Assembly (NCBI GenBank): GCA_934511545.1 | Contig: CAKSWM010000054.1 | Coordinates: forward strand, 1 to 8,472 | Source: an uncultured Oscillospiraceae bacterium | GTDB lineage: Bacteria; Bacillota; Clostridia; Oscillospirales; Oscillospiraceae | Length of the DNA stretch: 8,472 nucleotides | Direction of reading: 5' to 3' | In this document: one piece after another, positions 6,154-8,472 of the stretch | Layout: every line of letters begins with the position of its first letter | Position numbering within the stretch: the stretch's first letter is position 1 | Position numbers and translations under genes: made by a program | Notes under the pieces: generated by a model | What the model saw: only the letters and a program-made list of their open reading frames with translations | Told to the model about the DNA's origin: nothing | Database searches by the model: none

Positions 6154-6468
6154 TTACATTTCCTCCTGCGCTATCTTATATAAGCGCTCGATCCTTTTCA
6201 GTTCGATCTGTAAAACATCTGACCCCAGGTCCGTTATTTGATAGATTTTTCGCTTATCATCTTCACGAACAAACCGGATCACCTTGTCTTTTTCCATCTT
6301 TGATAAGCTCCCGTACATCGTGCCGGGCGTAAGCTTAACAGCGCCGTCTGTCATTTTTTCAACCATTTGAACAACGCCGTATCCATGATTGGGTTTCCGC
6401 AAACATAATAAGATGAAAAAAGCAGTTTCCGTCATCGGAACATATACTTTCTTTATGTGCTGATCCAT
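6154..6468 (-). CDS. PadR-family transcriptional regulator (104 aa)
   Basis: Small winged-helix repressor of the usual PadR length. After a short N-terminus it shows the family signature A-F-F-I-L-L-C-L...H-G-Y-G-V-V-Q-M-V-E (16-37), the recognition region L-T-P-G-T-M-Y-G-S-L-S-K-M-E (47-60), the wing with D-D-K-R-K-I-Y-Q-I-T-D-L-G (70-82), and a single C-terminal dimerisation helix (83-101). The ATG follows CGGAGG. It heads an operon with the DUF2812 membrane protein. Its own promoter contains dyad sequences in and next to the -10 and spacer, so autorepression relieved by an effector is the likely mode. The effector cannot be read from the sequence; PadR proteins often respond to phenolics, antibiotics or envelope stress. 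Confidence 0.95.
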   Translation of the reverse strand: MDQHIKKVYVPMTETAFFILLCLRKPNHGYGVVQMVEKMTDGAVKLTPGTMYGSLSKMEKDKVIRFVREDDKRKIYQITDLGSDVLQIELKRIERLYKIAQEEM

Positions 6469-6493
6469 TTGATCTGCCTCCGTTCAGTCTCAC

Positions 6494-6541
6494 TGCGATA
6501 TATCGCACCTCGATGTACGCAGTATATCGCAGTACGATATA
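6494..6541. promoter_or_regulatory. Dyad operators in the padR promoter region
   Basis: Two inverted repeats lie close together. One is the perfect 14-bp palindrome TGCGATATATCGCA (6494-6507). The other is TATATCG-5-CGATATA (6523-6529 and 6535-6541). The nonamer TGCGATATA occurs three times: on both strands of the first palindrome and on the minus strand at 6531-6523. The second dyad covers the -10/spacer region and the first lies just downstream of the expected transcription start, the arrangement expected for a PadR autorepressor. Confidence 0.8.
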
Positions 6542-6549
6542 AAAGTCAA
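6521..6549 (-). promoter_or_regulatory. Sigma-A-type promoter of padR-DUF2812
   Basis: On the minus strand TTGACT (6549-6544) is separated by exactly 17 nt from TATACT (6526-6521). An A-rich tract lies just upstream (minus-strand reading of 6553-6560). Transcription should start near 6514, giving a leader of about 46 nt. The operator dyads overlap this promoter. Confidence 0.85.
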
Positions 6550-6584
6550 CAGTTTTTTAATATAAAAGCGGCAGAATAATGCGA

Positions 6585-6618
6585 AACATCCGCAGCAGCC
6601 GGAGCTGCTGCGGATGTT
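6585..6618 (-). terminator. Strong hairpin, probable terminator of the 545-aa membrane protein gene
   Basis: AACATCCGCAGCAGC (6585-6599) and GCTGCTGCGGATGTT (6604-6618) form a perfect 15-bp stem with a 4-nt loop. It lies 49 nt after the TAA-side end of the leftward gene at 6668 and before the padR promoter. The minus-strand sequence after the stem is TTTCGCATTATT when the last stem base is included, only a weak T tract, so termination efficiency is uncertain although the stem is very stable. Confidence 0.65.
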
Positions 6619-6667
6619 CATTACGCCAGGGACCGTGCCTGCCTTTCGGCAGCGGCACTGCATTCCG

Positions 6668-8305
6668 TCATTTTGCGCGCCTGACGGACAGCGCGGAGCG
6701 GAGCTCTCCCTCCTGCTCGGTCGTATCGACCACTATCTCGTCTCCAATATCGAGGACGGGCGCAAGCTCGCTCGACGCAAGCTCAACGACGTAATAAAAA
6801 TCATTCCCTTCGAGCCTGATATAATAACGCGTGTTGCCGTCGAGCACGGCGGAGCGTATATCCTCTATCCTGCCTCTGTCCTCGTTCTGCGGCAGCTGCT
6901 CAGATCCGGCTATTCCTTTTGTCCTGAGCAGGCTGAGATAATTGCTCTCGCACTCGGATACCGTGGTTCCGACGGCGACTATCTGATACTGCGCAACGTT
7001 TACCATTGCATACTGCTTGACAAGCTCCGAATCGTCCTTCAGCGACATGAAGTATGTCGGCTCTCCCGCAACGTTCAGCAGCAGCGGAAAAGTCGCCCTG
7101 TACCCAAGGTCCTGAACAACACCCTGAGCCGAATACTGCGCGGACCGCTCGACCGCCCCCGGTGCGGAATAGTACGCCGTCTCCTTTGTGCGCTGGTTGG
7201 AGAGCAGAAAGCCGATGTTTGACTGGTCGCTTCCGACACTGGTAACACCGGTATACATATAAACGTCGTCGCCCATGGCGATGTAGTTATATCCGTCGGT
7301 CGTGACCGTTACGTCCTTCTGGCCGAACAGCGAGTTCCAGAAGCCGTTGACATATGTCCCGTGATAATCATACTGAGCCATTATGAGCGATGCGAGATAG
7401 ACCCTGTCACACCACGAGGGCACTTCCTCATAGTATGAACTCTCGCCGGTTATGGCATTTACGAGCACCGCGCCGTGGATATCCGTTCCTCCGAACAAAC
7501 CGATGGTCTTTTCGATTTTCGGGCATATCCACCAGGGCGTGCCGTCTTCGTCGATCTCAAACGTCGGATCCGAAAACATGAACGTAGGGTATTTGAAGCG
7601 CAGGTGCCGCTCCAGCTTCCGGAAAAACAGCTCGCTGGGCGAATACTTCATGCCGTCCAGTCCAAGGTCGGACAGCCGGACTACATTCGCCTCCTGCGTT
7701 ACCATATCCACGGTAATGTACGCCGGAAGCCCCTCGGTGCGATTGTTGAGCCATTTGAAGAAATCACCGTACTCAAGATATGTCACGCGCACTGGGCGGC
7801 CCTTATAGTTGATCTGGGTATATGCGTCCGACACCTCGAACTGGCTGACAAGGTCCGAAAGCTCGCCCATCTTGCGGTCACCGAGCCGCTCGGCGGAATC
7901 CTCGTCCAGCATCGGTATCTGGTCAAAGGATATCTGTTCAACATCCTCGGTGAAATTACCAGTTTCGACAGTGAGTATGTCGCGATATGCCGAGGCCCGG
8001 AATATCGGCGCCGAGATCAGATAGCCGACTATAAGCAGCGCCAGAAGCGCCGCGCATATGACGACCGGAACGGTGCAGTTCTTCCTTATATTCCGCCATA
8101 TCTCATATCCGCTCCCGCTGCGGAATATTCCCATCATCAGGCTCGAAAGAACACAGAATATCGCCGAAAGTACGAATATAAACGAATAGAACCCGGGATT
8201 GTGAAGGTTGATCGCCGGAAGTTTGAAAAAGAACATGACAAGGCCGATAATAATTGTGATTATCAGGCTCATCACCGTCGCTCTCCCCCTGCTGACCTGT
8301 TTCAT
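6668..8305 (-). CDS. Three-helix membrane protein with large extracytoplasmic domain, function unknown (545 aa)
   Basis: I do not recognise a named family. Three hydrophobic helices lie at about 11-29, 38-61 and 79-102. Positive charges at the N-terminus and in the loop 62-77 (R-x-G-S-G-Y-E-I-W-R-N-I-R-K) place those inside, so the remaining roughly 440 residues should be outside the membrane. That domain contains a Q-I-N-Y-K-G-R-P-V-R-V-T segment (164-175) followed by D-F-F-K-W and a beta-rich A-Y-I-T-V-D (195-200). It also has an aromatic P-W-W-I-C-P (257-262) and G-A-V-L-V-N-A-I-T-G-E (278-288), which recalls PepSY-like beta-hairpins. A C-terminal beta-rich segment (about 478-530, Y-Y-I-R-L-E-G...D-I-G-D-E-I-V) could be an OB-like barrel. 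The ATG follows TGGAGGT. It is a single-gene unit with its own consensus promoter and a hairpin after it. Catalytic motifs are not seen. Confidence 0.85.
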   Translation of the reverse strand: MKQVSRGRATVMSLIITIIIGLVMFFFKLPAINLHNPGFYSFIFVLSAIFCVLSSLMMGIFRSGSGYEIWRNIRKNCTVPVVICAALLALLIVGYLISAPIFRASAYRDILTVETGNFTEDVEQISFDQIPMLDEDSAERLGDRKMGELSDLVSQFEVSDAYTQINYKGRPVRVTYLEYGDFFKWLNNRTEGLPAYITVDMVTQEANVVRLSDLGLDGMKYSPSELFFRKLERHLRFKYPTFMFSDPTFEIDEDGTPWWICPKIEKTIGLFGGTDIHGAVLVNAITGESSYYEEVPSWCDRVYLASLIMAQYDYHGTYVNGFWNSLFGQKDVTVTTDGYNYIAMGDDVYMYTGVTSVGSDQSNIGFLLSNQRTKETAYYSAPGAVERSAQYSAQGVVQDLGYRATFPLLLNVAGEPTYFMSLKDDSELVKQYAMVNVAQYQIVAVGTTVSECESNYLSLLRTKGIAGSEQLPQNEDRGRIEDIRSAVLDGNTRYYIRLEGNDFYYVVELASSELAPVLDIGDEIVVDTTEQEGELRSALSVRRAK

Positions 8306-8341
8306 AGCTTACCTCCATACGCTCTGTTAGTAGTTATTGCG

Positions 8342-8371
8342 ATTATATATTCATTATGTCCAACGTGTCAA
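8342..8371 (-). promoter_or_regulatory. Sigma-A promoter of the 545-aa membrane protein gene
   Basis: On the minus strand TTGACA (8371-8366) and TATAAT (8347-8342) are both perfect consensus hexamers, separated by 18 nt. The predicted start near 8335 gives a leader of about 30 nt that carries the GGAGG site. It stands back to back with the rightward promoter at 8409-8437. Confidence 0.88.
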
Positions 8372-8390
8372 TTCCAAGCGGCAGATGAGC

Positions 8391-8437
8391 AAAAAAATAA
8401 AAAAAGTATTGACATTTTATTATACCGTGATTATAAT
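8391..8437 (+). promoter_or_regulatory. Very strong consensus promoter with A-tract UP-like element
   Basis: TTGACA (8409-8414), a 17-nt spacer and TATAAT (8432-8437) form a perfect sigma-A promoter reading right. Just upstream, an almost pure A tract (8391-8405) resembles an UP element that contacts the RNA polymerase alpha subunits. The start should fall near 8444. Such promoters typically drive stable RNAs or abundant proteins; the product lies outside the window. Confidence 0.9.
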
Positions 8438-8444
8438 GAGTAAG

Positions 8445-8472
8445 TCGAGCTGATACGGAGATGTCGCGTAGC
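8445..8472 (+). other. First transcribed bases of an unseen rightward gene
   Basis: The sequence after the strong promoter contains an ATG at 8461, but GGAG abuts it with no spacing, so it is a poor start codon. The run GGAGATGTCGCGTAGC (8457-8472) resembles the 5' half of a tRNA (acceptor strand, T8-like base, beginning of a D arm), but too little is present to decide. It may equally be the leader of a protein gene. Confidence 0.3.

Noticed and set aside
7475..8443. Long plus-strand open frame opposite the 545-aa membrane protein (322 codons)
   Set aside because: No ribosome binding site or domain; it runs through both promoters at its 3' end and is antisense to a well-supported gene.
8457..8472. 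Start of a tRNA gene at the right edge
   Set aside because: The bases are suggestive after a stable-RNA-type promoter, but 16 nt cannot show a cloverleaf, so it is recorded only as an unresolved transcribed leader.
1..8472. CRISPR array, insertion sequence, integrase or prophage genes
   Set aside because: No regularly spaced repeats, transposase motifs or phage-like genes were found on either strand.

Overview
The window looks like a piece of chromosome from a Gram-positive anaerobe of the Clostridia, probably a gut-type Oscillospirales/Ruminococcaceae relative. The reasons are strong AGGAGG-type ribosome binding sites before nearly every gene, sigma-A promoters of the TTGACA/TATAAT kind, an oxygen-sensitive FMN/4Fe-4S/FAD ene-reductase, a PadR/DUF2812 pair, and an SH3-like secreted protein with a single C-terminal anchor. 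The assignment is inferred from gene content, not from a marker gene.

Left part (1-3647, minus strand): one tight operon read right to left. It begins with a 649-residue Old Yellow Enzyme-family reductase carrying FMN, 4Fe-4S, FAD and NAD(P) regions, of the 2,4-dienoyl-CoA reductase/BaiCD-BaiH type. Three tandem NTF2/SnoaL-fold proteins follow; the third is cut by the window edge. Spacings are 36 nt, 16 nt and a 1-nt TAATG overlap. The likely logic is that small alpha+beta-barrel hydratase, dehydratase or isomerase-like proteins prepare or process a substrate whose C=C bond the reductase reduces. The substrate is unknown. This is the best candidate in the window for an undescribed pathway.

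Middle (3648-4753, plus strand): a 182-nt divergent intergenic region with repeated TATCA-type motifs, then a secreted, membrane-anchored protein with two SH3-like modules, closed by a 14-bp-stem intrinsic terminator.

Right-centre (4787-6549, minus strand): a DinB-superfamily protein with a HicB-like N-terminal domain, then upstream of it a padR-DUF2812 membrane protein operon. The padR promoter (TTGACT-17-TATACT) is overlaid by dyads built on TGCGATATA, which indicates autoregulation.

Right (6585-8472): a 545-residue three-helix membrane protein with a large predicted extracytoplasmic domain, transcribed leftward from a TTGACA-18-TATAAT promoter. Back to back with it, an A-tract plus TTGACA-17-TATAAT promoter fires rightward out of the window towards an unseen gene, possibly a stable RNA. 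No rRNA, complete tRNA, CRISPR array or insertion sequence was seen. No gene-free stretch exceeds 300 nt.
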